Assembly (NCBI GenBank): GCA_964020085.1
Contig: OZ026599.1
Location: 30,442,274-30,506,273, forward strand
Reading direction: 5' to 3'
DNA length: 64,000 nucleotides
Source of the DNA: Micromussa lordhowensis
Lineage: Eukaryota; Cnidaria; Anthozoa; Scleractinia; Lobophylliidae
Position 1 is the first letter of the stretch. Each line of letters opens with the position of its first letter. The notes beneath the pieces are model-generated. The model ran no database searches, was not told the DNA's origin, and was given only the letters and a program-made list of their open reading frames with translations. This document shows, piece by piece, positions 24,888-36,479 of this stretch. Both the position numbers and the translations under genes were made by a program.

Positions 24888-27800
24888 CAACCTAGCACAA
24901 CATTTTGCTGCAAACCGCGCCTCTAAAAGTGCCCGTGGAGCCGAGCTATGTCAAATTTGCCAAGGGAACCCCAGCGCGCGTTTTCTGAAATTCTGCAAAG
25001 TTGGGAGCAGGTCAAACTCCTGCAAAAACAAAGCCAGAAAAAACACCCTAGCGCGAATGCCATCATGTTTTAACTAGGATTTCCTTAAAGTGCCAACCTA
25101 GCACAACATTTTGCTGCAAACCGCGCCTCTAAAAGTGCCCGTGCAGCCGAGCTATGTCAAATTTGCCAAGGAGACCCCCAGCGCGCGTTTTCTGAAATTC
25201 TGCAAAGTTGGGAGCAGGTCAAACTCCTGCAAAAAGAAGGCCACAAAAAACACCCTGGCGCGAATGCCATCATGTCCTAACTAGAATTTCCTTGAAGTGC
25301 CAACCTAGCACAACATTTTGCTGCAAACCGCGCCTCTAAAAGTGCCCGTGGAGCCGAGCTATGTCAAATTTGCCAAGGGGACCCCCAGCCCGCGTTTTCT
25401 GAAATTCTGCAAAGTTTGGAGCAGGTCAAACTCCTGCAAAAACAAAGCCAGAAAAAACACCCTAGCGCGAATGCCATCATGTCCTAACTACGATTTCCTT
25501 AAAGTGCCAACCTAGCACAACATTTTGCTGCAAACCGCGCCTCTAAAAGTGCCCGTGGAGCCGAGCTATGTCAAATTTGCCAAGGGGACCCCCAGCGCGC
25601 GTTTTCTGAAATTCTGCAAAGTTGGGAGCAGGTCAAACTCCTGCAAAAAGAAGGCCAGAAAAAACACCCTGGCGCGAATGCCATCATGTCCTAACTAGAA
25701 TTTCCTTCAAGTGCCAACCTAGCACAACATTTTGCTGCAAACCGCGCCTCTAAAAGTGCCCGTGGAGCCGAGCTATGTCAAATTTGCCAAGGGGACCCCC
25801 AGCGCGCGTTTTCTGAAATTCTGCAAAGTTGGGAGCAGGTCAAACTCCTGCAAAAAGAAGGCCAGAAAAAACACCCTGGCGCGAATGCCATCATGTCCTA
25901 GCTAGGATTTCCTTGAAGTGCCAACCTAGCACAACATTTTGCTGCAAACCGCGCCTCTAAAAGTGCCCGTGGAGCCGAGCTATGTCAAATTTGCCAAGGG
26001 GACCCCCAGCGCGCGTTTTCTGAAATTCTGCAAAGTTGGGAGCAGGTCAAACTCCTGCAAAAACAAAGCCAGAAAAAACACCCTAGCGCGAATACCATCA
26101 TGTTTTAACTAGGATTTCCTTAAAGTGCCAACCTAGCACAACATTTTGCTGCAAACCGCGCCTCTAAAAGTGCCCGTGGAGCCGAGCTATGTCAAATTTG
26201 CCAAGGGGACCCCCAGCGCGCGTTTTCTGAAATTCTGCAAAGTTGGGAGCAGGTCAAACTCTCGCAAAAAGAAGGCCAGAAAAAACACCCTGGCGCGAAT
26301 GCCATCATGTCCGAACTACGATTTCCTTGAAGTGCCAACCTAGCACAACATTTTGCTGCAAACCGCGCCTCTAAAAGTGCCCGTGGAGCCGAGCTATGTC
26401 AAATTTGCCAAGGGGACCCCCAGCGCGCGTTTTCTGAAATTCTGCAAAGTTGGGAGCAGGTCAAACTCCTGCAAAAAAAAGGCCAGAAAAAACACCCTGG
26501 TGCGAACGCCATCATGTCCTAACTACGATTTCCTTAAAGTGCCAACCTAGCACAACATTTTGCTGCAAACCGCGCCTCTAAAAGTGCCCGTGGAGCCGAG
26601 CTATGTCAAATTTGCCAAGGGGACCCCCAGCGCGCGTTTTCTGAAATTCTGCAAAGTTGGGAGCAGGTCAAACTCCTGCAAAAAGAAGGCCAGAAAAAAC
26701 ACCCTGGCGCGAATGCCATCATGTCCTAACTAGAATTTCCTTCAAGTGCCAACCTAGCACAACATTTTGCTGCAAACCGCGCCTCTAAAAGTGCCCGTGG
26801 AGCCGAGCTATGTCAAATTTGCCAAGGGGACCCCCAGCGCGCGTTTTCTGAAATTCTGCAAAGTTGGGAGCAGGTCAAACTCCTGCAAAAAGAAGGCCAG
26901 AAAAAACACCCTGGCGCGAATGCCATCATGTCCTAGCTAGGATTTCCTTGAAGTGCCAACCTAGCACAACATTTTGCTGCAAACCGCTCCTCTAAAAGTG
27001 CCCGTGGAGCCGAGCTATGTCAAATTTGCCAAGGGGACCCCCAGCGCGCGTTTTCTGAAATTCTGCAAAGTTGGGAGCAGGTCAAACTCCTGCAAAAACA
27101 AAGCCAGAAAAAACACCCTAGCGCGAATACCATCATGTTTTAACTAGGATTTCCTTAAAGTGCCAACCTAGCACAACATTTTGCTGCAAACCGCGCCTCT
27201 AAAAGTGCCCGTGGAGCCGAGCTATGTCAAATTTGCCAAGGGGACCCCCAGCGCGCGTTTTCTGAAATTCTGCAAAGTTGGGAGCAGGTCAAACTCTCGC
27301 AAAAAGAAGGCCACAAAAAACACCCTGGCGCGAATGCCATCATGTCCTAACTAGAATTTCCTTGAAGTGCCAACCTAGCACAACATTTTGCTGCAAACCG
27401 CGCCTCTAAAAGTGCCCGTGGAGCCGAGCTATGTCAAATTTGCCAAGGGGACCCCCAGCCCGCGTTTTCTGAAATTCTGCAAAGTTTGGAGCAGGTCAAA
27501 CTCCTGCAAAAACAAAGCCAGAAAAAACACCCTAGCGCGAATGCCATCATGTCCTAACTACGATTTCCTTAAAGTGCCAACCTAGCACAACATTTTGCTG
27601 CAAACCGCGCCTCTAAAAGTGCCCGTGGAGCCGAGCTATGTCAAATTTGCCAAGGGGACCCCCAGCGCGCGTTTTCTGAAATTCTGCAAAGTTGGGAGCA
27701 GGTCAAACTCCTGCAAAAAGAAGGCCAGAAAAAACACCCTGGCGCGAATGCCATCATGTCCTAACTAGAATTTCCTTCAAGTGCCAACCTAGCACAACAT

Positions 27801-28611
27801 TTTGCTGCAAACCGCGCCTCTAAAAGTGCCCGTGGAGCCGAGCTATGTCAAATTTGCCAAGGGGACCCCCAGCGCGCGTTTTCTGAAATTCTGCAAAGTT
27901 GGGAGCAGGTCAAACTCCTGCAAAAAGAAGGCCAGAAAAAACACCCTGGCGCGAATGCCATCATGTCCTAGCTAGGATTTCCTTGAAGTGCCAACCTAGC
28001 ACAACATTTTGCTGCAAACCGCTCCTCTAAAAGTGCCCGTGGAGCCGAGCTATGTCAAATTTGCCAAGGGAACCCCAGCGCGCGTTTTCTGAAATTCTGC
28101 AAAGTTGGGAGCAGGTCAAACTCCTGCAAAAACAAAGCCAGAAAAAACACCCTAGCGCGAATGCCATCATGTTTTAACTAGGATTTCCTTAAAGTGCCAA
28201 CCTAGCACAACATTTTGCTGCAAACCGCGCCTCTAAAAGTGCCCGTGCAGCCGAGCTATGTCAAATTTGCCAAGGAGACCCCCAGCGCGCGTTTTCTGAA
28301 ATTCTGCAAAGTTGGGAGCAGGTCAAACTCTCGCAAAAAGAAGGCCAGAAAAAACACCCTGGCGCGAATGCCATCATGTCCGAACTACGATTTCCTTCAA
28401 GTGCCAACCTAGCACAACATTTTGCTGCAAACCGCGCCTCTAAAAGTGCCCGTGGAGCCGAGCTATGTCAAATTTGCCAAGGGGACCCCCAGCGCGCGTT
28501 TTCTGAAATTCTGCAAAGTTGGGAGCAGGTCAAACTCCTGCAAAAAAAAGGCCAGAAAAAACACCCTGGTGCGAACGCCATCATGTCCTAACTAAGATTT
28601 CCTTAAAGTGC
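24888..28611 (+). repeat. 5-/10-monomer HOR (m121-m138)
   Basis: The TCCTAGCTA tail with CAAAAACAAAGCC in the following monomer marks unit starts at m121, m126, m131 and m136 (24,888, 25,922, 26,957, 27,992), 1,034-1,035 bp apart. The third monomer of each unit alternates. m123 and m133 have CAGCCCGCG, AGTTTGGAGC and CAAAAACAAAGCC; m128 and m138 have a G-less A-run and GGTGCGAACGCC. The full repeat is thus 10 monomers (2,070 bp). m121 and m136 share a 1-base loss (GGGAACCCCAGC). Confidence 0.85.
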
Positions 28612-31508
28612 CAACCTAGCACAACATTTTGCTGCAAACCGCGCCTCTAAAAGTGCCCGTGGAGCCGAGCTATGTCAAATTTGCCAAGGGGACCCCCAAC
28701 GCGCGTTTTCTGAAATTCTGCAAAGTTGGGAGCAGGTCAAACTCCTGCAAAAAGAAGGCCAGAAAAGACACCCTGGCGCGAATGCCATCATGTCCTAACT
28801 AGGATTTCCTTCAAGTGCCAACCTAGCACAACATTTTGCTGCAAACCGCGCCTCTAAAAGTGCCCGTGGAGCCGAGCTATGTCAAATTTGCCAAGGGAAC
28901 CCCCAGCGCGCGTTTTCTGAAATTCTGCAAAGTTGGGAGCAGGTCAAACTCCTGCAAAAAGAAGGCCAGAAAAAACACCCTGGCGCGAATGCCATCATGT
29001 CCTAACTACGATTTTCTTGAAGTGCCAACCTAGCAGAACATTTTGCTGCAAACCGCGCCTCTAAAAGTGCCCGTGGAGCCGAGCTATGTCAAATTTGCCA
29101 AGGAGACCCCCAGCGCGCGTTTTCTGAAATTCTGCAAAGTTGGGAGCAGGTCAAACTCCTGCAAAAAGAAGGCCAGAAAAAACACCCTGGCGCGAATGCC
29201 ATCATGTCTTAACTAAGAATTCCTTGAAGTGCCAACCTAGCACAACATTTTGCTGCAAACCGCGCCTCTAAAAGTGCCCGTGGAGCCGAGCTATGTCAAA
29301 TTTGCCAAGGGGACCCCCAGCGCGCGTTTTCTGAAATTCTGCAAAGTTGGGAGCAGGTCAAACTCCTGCAAAAAGAAGGCCAGAAAAAACACCCTGGCGC
29401 GAATGCCATCATGTCCTAACTAGGATTTCCTTGAAGTGCCAACCTAGCACAACATTTTGCTTGAAACCGCGCCTCTAAAAGTGCCCGTGGAGCCGAGCTA
29501 TGTCAAATTTGCCAAGGGGACCCCAGCGCGCGTTTTCTGAAATTCTGCAAAGTTGGGAGCAGGTTAAACTCCTGCAAAAAGAAGGCCAGAAAAAACACCC
29601 TGGCGCGAATGCCATCATGTTCTAACTAGGATTTCCTTAAAGTGCCAACCTAGCACAACATTTTGCTGCAAACCGCGCCTCTAAAAGTGCCCGTGGAGCC
29701 GAGCTATGTCAAATTTGCCAAGGTGACCCCCAGCGCGCGTTTTCTGAAATTCTGCAAAGTTGGGAGCAGGTCAAACTCCTGCAAAAAGAAGGCCAGAAAA
29801 AACACCCTGGCGCGAATGCCATCATGTCCTAGCTAGGACTTCCTTAAAGTGCCAACCTAGCACAACATTTTGCTGCAAACCGCGCCTCTAAAATTGCCCG
29901 TGGAGCCGAGCTATGTCAAATTTGCCAAGGGAACCCCCAGCGCGCGTTTTCTGAAATTCTGCAAAGTTGGGAGCAGGTAAAACTCCTCCAAAAAGAAGGC
30001 CAGAAAAAACAACCTGGCGCGAATGCCATCATGTCCTAACTAGAATTTCCTTGAAGTGCCAACCTAGCACAACATTTTGCTGCAAACCGCGCCTCTAAAA
30101 GTGCCCGTGGAGCCGAGCTATGTCAAATTTGCCAAGGGTACCCCCAGCGCGCGTTTTCTGAAATTCTGCAAAGTTTGGAGCAGGTCAAACTCCTGCAAAA
30201 AGAAGGCCAGAAAAGACACCCTGGCGCGAATGCCATCATGTCCTAACTAGGATTTCCTTGAAGTGCCAACCTAGCACAACATTTTGCTGCAAACCGCGCC
30301 TCTAAAAGTGCCCGTGGAGCCGAGCTATGTCAAATTTGCCAAGGGAACCCCCAGCGCGCGTTTTCTGAAATTCTGCAAAGTTGGGAGCAGGTCAAACTCC
30401 TGCAAAAAGAAGGCCAGAAAAAACACCCTGGCGCGAATGCCATCATGTCCTAACTAGAATTTCATTGAAGTGCCAACCTAGCACAACATTTTGCTGCAAA
30501 CCGCGCCTCTAAAAGTGCCCGTGGAGCCGAGCTATGTCAAATTTGCCAAGGGGACCCCCAGCGCGCGTTTTCTGAAATTCTGCAAAGTTGGGAGCAGGTC
30601 AAACTCCTGCAAAAAGAAGGCCAGAAAAAACACCCTGGCGCGAATGCCATCATGTCCTAACTACGATTTCCTTGAAGTGCCAACCTAGCACAACATTTTG
30701 CTGCAAACCGCGCCTCTAAAAGTGCCCGTGGAGCCGAGCTATGTCAAATTTGCCAAGGGGACCCCCAGCGCGCGTTTTCTGAAATTCTGCAAAGTTGGGA
30801 GCAGGTCAAACTCCTGCAAAAAGAAGGCCAGAAAAAACACCCTGGCGCGAATGCCATCATGTCCTAACTAGAATTTCCTTGAAGTGCCAACCTAGCACAA
30901 CATTTTGCTGCAAACCGCGCCTCTAAAAGTGCCCGTGGAGCCGAGCTATGTCAAATTTGCCAAGGGGACCCCCAGCGCGCGTTTTCTGAAATTCTGCAAA
31001 GTTGGGAGCAGGTCAAACTCCTGCAAAAAGAAGGCCAGAAAAAACACCCTGGCGCGAATGCCATCATGTCCTAACTAGGATTTCCTTGAAGTGCCAACCT
31101 AGCACAACATTTTGCTTCAAACCGCACCTCTAAAAGTGCCCGTGGAGCCGAGCTATGTCAAATTTGCCAAGGGAACCCCCAGCGCGCGTTTTCTGAAATT
31201 CTGCAAAGTTGGGAGCAGGTCAAACTCCTGCAAAAAGAAGGCCAGAAAAAACACCCTGGCGCGAATGCCATCATGTCCTAACTAGAATTTCATTGAAGTA
31301 CCAACCTAGCACAACATTTTGCTGCAAACCGCACCTCTAAAAGTGCCCGTGGAGCCGAGCTATGTCAAATTTGCCAAGGGGACCCCCAGCGCGCGTTTTC
31401 TGAAATTCTGCAAAGTTGGGAGCAGGTCAAACTCCTGCAAAAAGAAGGCCAGAAAAAACACCCTGGCGCGAATGCCATCATGTCCTAACTAGGATTTCCT
31501 TGAAGTGC
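28612..31508 (+). repeat. Mixed segment with 4- and 10-monomer similarities (m139-m152)
   Basis: m147/m148 and m151/m152 match at 828 bp: both m147 and m151 have AAGGGAACCCCC and the tail AATTTCATTGAAGT (about 30,463 and 31,290). m143-m145 resemble m153-m155 at 2,069 bp: a GGGGACCCCAGC deletion, GGTTAAACTCC, AAGGTGACCC and CTCCTCCAAAAAG. The remaining monomers are close to consensus. Confidence 0.7.
30681..30887 (+). repeat. Reference (consensus-type) satellite monomer, m149
   Basis: This copy is close to the consensus and serves as an internal map. Features in order: a CCCG-TGGAGC-CGAG element (30,725-30,738); an AluI site AGCT (30,737-30,740); the palindrome CAAATTTG (30,745-30,752); a C-rich block followed by the BssHII site GCGCGC (30,768-30,773); a GCAGG/CCTGC inverted repeat with a 7-base loop (30,801-30,817); a GCCAG/CTGGC inverted repeat with a 10-base A-rich loop (30,827-30,846); and a hypervariable spot at 30,871, 30,872 and 30,881. 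A GTGC/GCAC inverted repeat spans the junction with the next monomer (30,884-30,898). The heptamer CTGCAAA occurs three times in the unit. There are nine CpGs by hand count, against about 13 expected from base composition. Confidence 0.9.
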
Positions 31509-32751
31509 CAACCTAGCACAACATTTTGCTTCAAACCGCGCCTCTAAAAGTGCCCGTGGAGCCGAGCTATGTCAAATTTGCCAAGGGGACCCCAGCGCGC
31601 GTTTTCTGAAATTCTGCAAAGTTGGGAGCAGGTTAAACTCCTACAAAAAGAAGGCCAGAAAAAACATCCTGGCGCGAATGCCATCATGTTCTAACTAGAA
31701 TTTCCTTAAAGTGCCAACCTAGCACAACATTTTGCTGCAAACCGCGCCTCTAAAAGTGCCCGTGGAGCCGAGCTATGTCAAATTTGCCAAGGTGACCCCC
31801 AGCGCGCGTTTTCTGAAATTCTGCAAAGTTGGGAGCAGGTCAAACTCCTGCAAAAAGAAGGCCAGAAAAAACACCCTGGCGCGAATGCCATCATGTCCTA
31901 ACTAGGACTTCCTTGAAGTGCCAACCTAGCAGACACATTTTGCTGCAAACCGCGCCTCTAAAAGTGCCCGTGGAGCCGAGCTATGTCAAATTTGCCAAGG
32001 GAACCCCCAGCGCGCGTTTTCTGAAATTCTGCAAAGTTGGGAGCAGGTCAAACTCCTCCAAAAAGAAGGCCAGAAAAAACACCCTGGCGCGAATGCCATC
32101 ATGTTCTAACTAGGATTTCCTTGAAGTGCCAACCTAGCACAACATTTTGCTGCAAGCCGCGCCTCTAAAAGTGCCCGTGGAGCCGAGCTATGTCAAATTT
32201 GCCAAGGGGACCCCCAGCGCGCGTTTTCTGAAATTCTGCAAAGTTGGAAGCAGGTCAAACTCCTGCAAAAAGAAGGCCAGAAAAAACACCCTGGCGCGAA
32301 TGCCATCATGTCCTAACTAGAATTTCCTTGAAGTGCCAACCTAGCACAACATTTTGCTGCAAACCGCCCCTCTAAAAGTGCCCGTGGAGCCGAGCTATGT
32401 CAAATTTGCCAAGGGGACCCCCAGCGCGCGTTTTCTGAAATTCTGCAAAGTTGGGAGCAGGTCAAACTCCTGCAAAAAGAAGGCCAGAAAAAACACCCTG
32501 GCGCGAATGCCATCATGTTTTAACTAAGATTTCCTTGAAGTGCCAACCTAGCACAACATTTTGCTGCAAACCGCGCCTCTAAAAGTGCCCGTGGAGCCGA
32601 GCTATGTCAAATTTGCCAAGCGGACCCCCAGCGCGCGTTTTCTGAAATTCTGCAAAGTTGGGAGCAGGTCAAACTCCTGCAAAAAGAAGGCCAGAAAAAA
32701 ACACCCTGGCGCGAATGCCATCATGTCCTAACTAAAATTTACTTGAAGTGC
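31509..32751 (+). repeat. 6-monomer block, copy 1 (m153-m158)
   Basis: Markers in order: a GGGGACCCCAGC 1-base deletion (about 31,586); CTCCTACAAAA and AACATCCTGG; AAGGTGACCC; CTAGCAGACACATTT, a 1-base insertion (about 31,926); GCAAGCCGCG; GTTGGAAGC; AACCGCCCCTC; AAGCGGACCC; and a 7-A run in GCCAGAAAAAAACACC (about 32,692). The same series follows 1,243 bp downstream. Confidence 0.9.
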
Positions 32752-33994
32752 CAACCTAGCACAACATTTTGCTGCAAACCGCGCCTCTAAAAGTGCCCGT
32801 GGAGCCGAGCTATGTCAAATTTGCCAAGGGGACCCCAGCGCGCGTTTTCTGAAATTCTGCAAAGTTGGGAGCAGGTTAAACTCCTACAAAAAGAAGGCCA
32901 GAAAAAACATCCTGGCGCGAATGCCATCATGTTCTAACTAGAATTTCCTTAAAGTGCCAACCTAGCACAACATTTTGCTGCAAACCGCGCCTCTAAAAGT
33001 GCCCGTGGAGCCGAGCTATGTCAAATTTGCCAAGGTGACCCCCAGCGCGCGTTTTCTGAAATTCTGCAAAGTTGGGAGCAGGTCAAACTCCTGCAAAAAG
33101 AAGGCCAGAAAAAACACCCTGGCGCGAATGCCATCATGTCCTAACTAGGACTTCCTTGAAGTGCCAACCTAGCAGACACATTTTGCTGCAAACCGCGCCT
33201 CTAAAAGTGCCCGTGGAGCCGAGCTATGTCAAATTTGCCAAGGGAACCCCCAGCGCGCGTTTTCTGAAATTCTGCAAAGTTGGGAGCAGGTCAAACTCCT
33301 CCAAAAAGAAGGCCAGAAAAAACACCCTGGCGCGAATGCCATCATGTTCTAACTAGGATTTCCTTGAAGTGCCAACCTAGCACAACATTTTGCTGCAAGC
33401 CGCGCCTCTAAAAGTGCCCGTGGAGCCGAGCTATGTCAAATTTGCCAAGGGGACCCCCAGCGCGCGTTTTCTGAAATTCTGCAAAGTTGGAAGCAGGTCA
33501 AACTCCTGCAAAAAGAAGGCCAGAAAAAACACCCTGGCGCGAATGCCATCATGTCCTAACTAGAATTTCCTTGAAGTGCCAACCTAGCACAACATTTTGC
33601 TGCAAACCGCCCCTCTAAAAGTGCCCGTGGAGCCGAGCTATGTCAAATTTGCCAAGGGGACCCCCAGCGCGCGTTTTCTGAAATTCTGCAAAGTTGGGAG
33701 CAGGTCAAACTCCTGCAAAAAGAAGGCCAGAAAAAACACCCTGGCGCGAATGCCATCATGTTTTAACTAAGATTTCCTTGAAGTGCCAACCTAGCACAAC
33801 ATTTTGCTGCAAACCGCGCCTCTAAAAGTGCCCGTGGAGCCGAGCTATGTCAAATTTGCCAAGCGGACCCCCAGCGCGCGTTTTCTGAAATTCTGCAAAG
33901 TTGGGAGCAGGTCAAACTCCTGCAAAAAGAAGGCCAGAAAAAAACACCCTGGCGCGAATGCCATCATGTCCTAACTAAAATTTACTTGAAGTGC
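32752..33994 (+). repeat. 6-monomer block, copy 2 (m159-m164)
   Basis: Every private marker of m153-m158 recurs here in the same order. From about 31,560/32,803 to the end of the unit I see no difference by eye, in a family where neighbouring monomers normally differ at several positions. The two copies start differently: m153 has TTTGCTTCAAACC and m159 has TTTGCTGCAAACC. This places the duplication breakpoint in the first part of the monomer. Confidence 0.9.
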
Positions 33995-36479
33995 CAACCT
34001 AGCACAACATTTTGCTGCAAACCGCGCCTCTAAAAGTGCCCGTGGAGCCGAGCTATGTCAAATTTGCCAAGGGGACCCCAAGCGCGTTTTCTGAAATTCT
34101 GCAAAGTTGGGAGCAGGTCAAACTCCTGCAAAAAGAAGGCCAGAAAAAACACCCTGACGCGAATGCCATCATGTCCTAACTAGGATTTCCTTAAAGTGCC
34201 AACCTAGCACAACATTTTGCTGCAAATTGCGCCTCTAAAAGTGCCCGTGGAGCCGAGCTATGTCAAATTTGCCAAGGGGACCCCCAGCGCGCGTTTTCTG
34301 AAATTCTGCAAAGATGGAAGCAGGTCAAACTCCTGCAAAAAGAAGGCCAGAAAAAACACCCTGGCGCGAATGCCATCATGTCCTAACTAGGATTTCCTTG
34401 AAGTGCCAACCTAGCACAACATTTTGCTGCAAACCGCGCCTCTAAAAGTGCCCGTGGAGCCGAGCTATGTCAAATTTGCCAAGGGGACCCCCAGCGCGCG
34501 TTTTCTGAAATTCTGCAAAGTTGGGAGCAGGTCAAACTCCTGCAAAAAGAAGGCCAGAAAAAACACCTTGGCGCGAATGCCATCATGTCCTAACTAAAAT
34601 TTCCTTGAAGTGCCAACCTAGCACAACATTTTGCTGCAAACCGCGCCTCTAAAAGTGCCCGTGGAGCCGAGCTATGTCAAATTTGCCAAGGGGACCCCCA
34701 GCGCGCGTTTTCTGAAATTCTGCAAAGTTGGGAGCAGGTCAAACTCCTGCAAAAAGAAGGCCAGAAAAAACACGCTGGCGCGAATGCCATCATGTCTTAA
34801 CTTGGATTTCCTTAAAGTGCCAACCTAGCACAACATTTTGCTGCAAACCGCGCCTCTAAAAGTGCCCGTGGAGCTGAGCTATGTCAAATTTGCCAAGGGG
34901 ACCCCCAGCGCGCGTTTTCTGAAATTCTGCAAAGTTGGGAGCAGGTCAAACTCCTCCAAAAAGAAGGCCAGAAAAAACACCCTGGCGCGAATGCTATCAT
35001 GTTCTAACTAAAATTTCCTTGAAGTGCCAACCTAGCACAACATTTTGCTGCAAGCCACGCTTCTAAAAGTGCCCGTGGAGCCGAGCTATGTCAAATTTGC
35101 CAAGGGGACCCCCAGCGCGCGTTTTCTGAAATTCTGCAAAGTTGGGAGCAGGTCAAACTCCTGCAAAAAGAAGGCCAGAAAAAACACCCTGGCGCGAATG
35201 CCATCATGTCCTAACTAGGATTTCCTTGAAGTGCCAACCTAGCACAACATTTTGCTGCAAACCGCGCCTCTAAAAGTGCCCGTGGAGCCGAGCTATGTCA
35301 AATTTGCCAAGCGGACCCCCAGCGCGCGTTTTCTGAGATTCTGCAAAGTTGGGAGCAGGTCAAACTCCTGCAAAAAGAAGGCCAGAAAAAAACACCCTGG
35401 CGCGAATGCCATCATGTCCTAACTAAAATTTACTTGAAGTGCCAACCTAGCACAACATTTTGCTGCAAACCGCGCCTCTAAAAGTGCCCGTGGAGCCGAG
35501 CTATGTCAAATTTGCCAAGGGGACCCCCAGCGCGCGTTTTCTGAAATTCTGCAAAGTTGGAAGCAGGTCAAACTCCTGCAAAAAGAAGGCCAGAAAAAAC
35601 ACCCTGGCGCGAATGCCATCATGCCCTAACTAAAATTTCCTTGAAGTGCCAACCTAGCACAACATTTTGCTGCAAACCGCGCCTCTAAAAGTGCCCGTGG
35701 AGCCGAGCTATGTCAAATTTGCCAAGGGGACCCCCAGCGCGCGTTTTCTGAAATTCTGCAAAGTTGGGAGCAGGTCAAACTCCTGCAAAAAGAAGGCCAG
35801 AAAAAACACCCTGGCGCGAATGCCATCATGTCCTAACTAACATTTCCTTGAAGTGCCAACCTAGCACAACATTTTGCTGCAAAGCGCGCCTCTAAAAGTG
35901 CCCGTGGAGCCGAGCTATGTCAAATTTGCCAAGCGGACCCCCAGCGCGCGTTTTCTAAAATTCTGCAAAGTTGGGAGCAGGTCAAACTCCTGCAAAAAGA
36001 AGGCCAGAAAAAAACACCCTGGCGCGAATGCCATCATGTCCTAACTAAAATTTACTTGAAGTGCCAACCTAGCACAACATTTTGCTGCAAACCGCGCCTC
36101 TAAAAGTGCCCGTGGAGCCGAGCTATGTCAAATTTGCCAAGGGGACCCGCAGCGCGCGTTTTCTGAAATTCTGCAAAGTTGGGAGCAGGTCAAACTCCTG
36201 CAAAAAGAAGGCCAGAAAAAACACCCTGGCGCGAATGCCATCATGTCTTAACTAGGATTTCCTTGAAGTGCCAACCTAGCACAACATTTTGCTGCAAACC
36301 GCGCCTCTAAAAGTGCCCGTGGAGCCGAGCTATGTCAAATTTGCCAAGGGGACCCCCAGCGCGCGTTTTCTGAAATTCTGCAAAGTTGGGAGCAGGTCAA
36401 ACTCCTGCAAAAAGAAGGCCAGAAAAAAACACCCTGGCGCGAATGCCATCATGTCCTAACTAAAATTTACTTGAAGTGC
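33995..36479 (+). repeat. Variant-rich segment with TTTACTTG tails (m165-m176)
   Basis: The combination of a 7-A run and a CTAAAATTTACTTGAAG tail, first seen in m158/m164, recurs in m171, m174 and m176 (tails at about 35,415, 36,037 and 36,452), at spacings of 3 and 2 monomers. m165 carries GGGGACCCCAAGCGCGTTTT, a net 2-base deletion at about 34,075. m169 has GGAGCTGAGC, which reappears in m181 and m190. Confidence 0.7.

Noticed and set aside
30686..30815. A possible tRNA/SINE-like polymerase III promoter: TAGCACAACAT resembles an A box and GGTCAAACTCC a B box
   Set aside because: The putative boxes are about 115 bp apart, and the B-box match lacks the TTCG core. There is no tRNA fold or SINE tail. 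The resemblance is too weak to annotate.
31829..33356. Two identical 94-codon frames at 31,829-32,113 and 33,072-33,356
   Set aside because: Both follow from the 1-base insertion in CTAGCAGACACATTT, which shifts one repeat frame into another. They are identical because the 6-monomer block was duplicated.
31509..33994. Assembly duplication as the sole explanation of the identical 6-monomer pair
   Set aside because: It cannot be excluded from sequence alone, but the two copies have different left borders (GCTTCAAACC versus GCTGCAAACC) and comparable duplications occur throughout. A real recent duplication is at least as likely.
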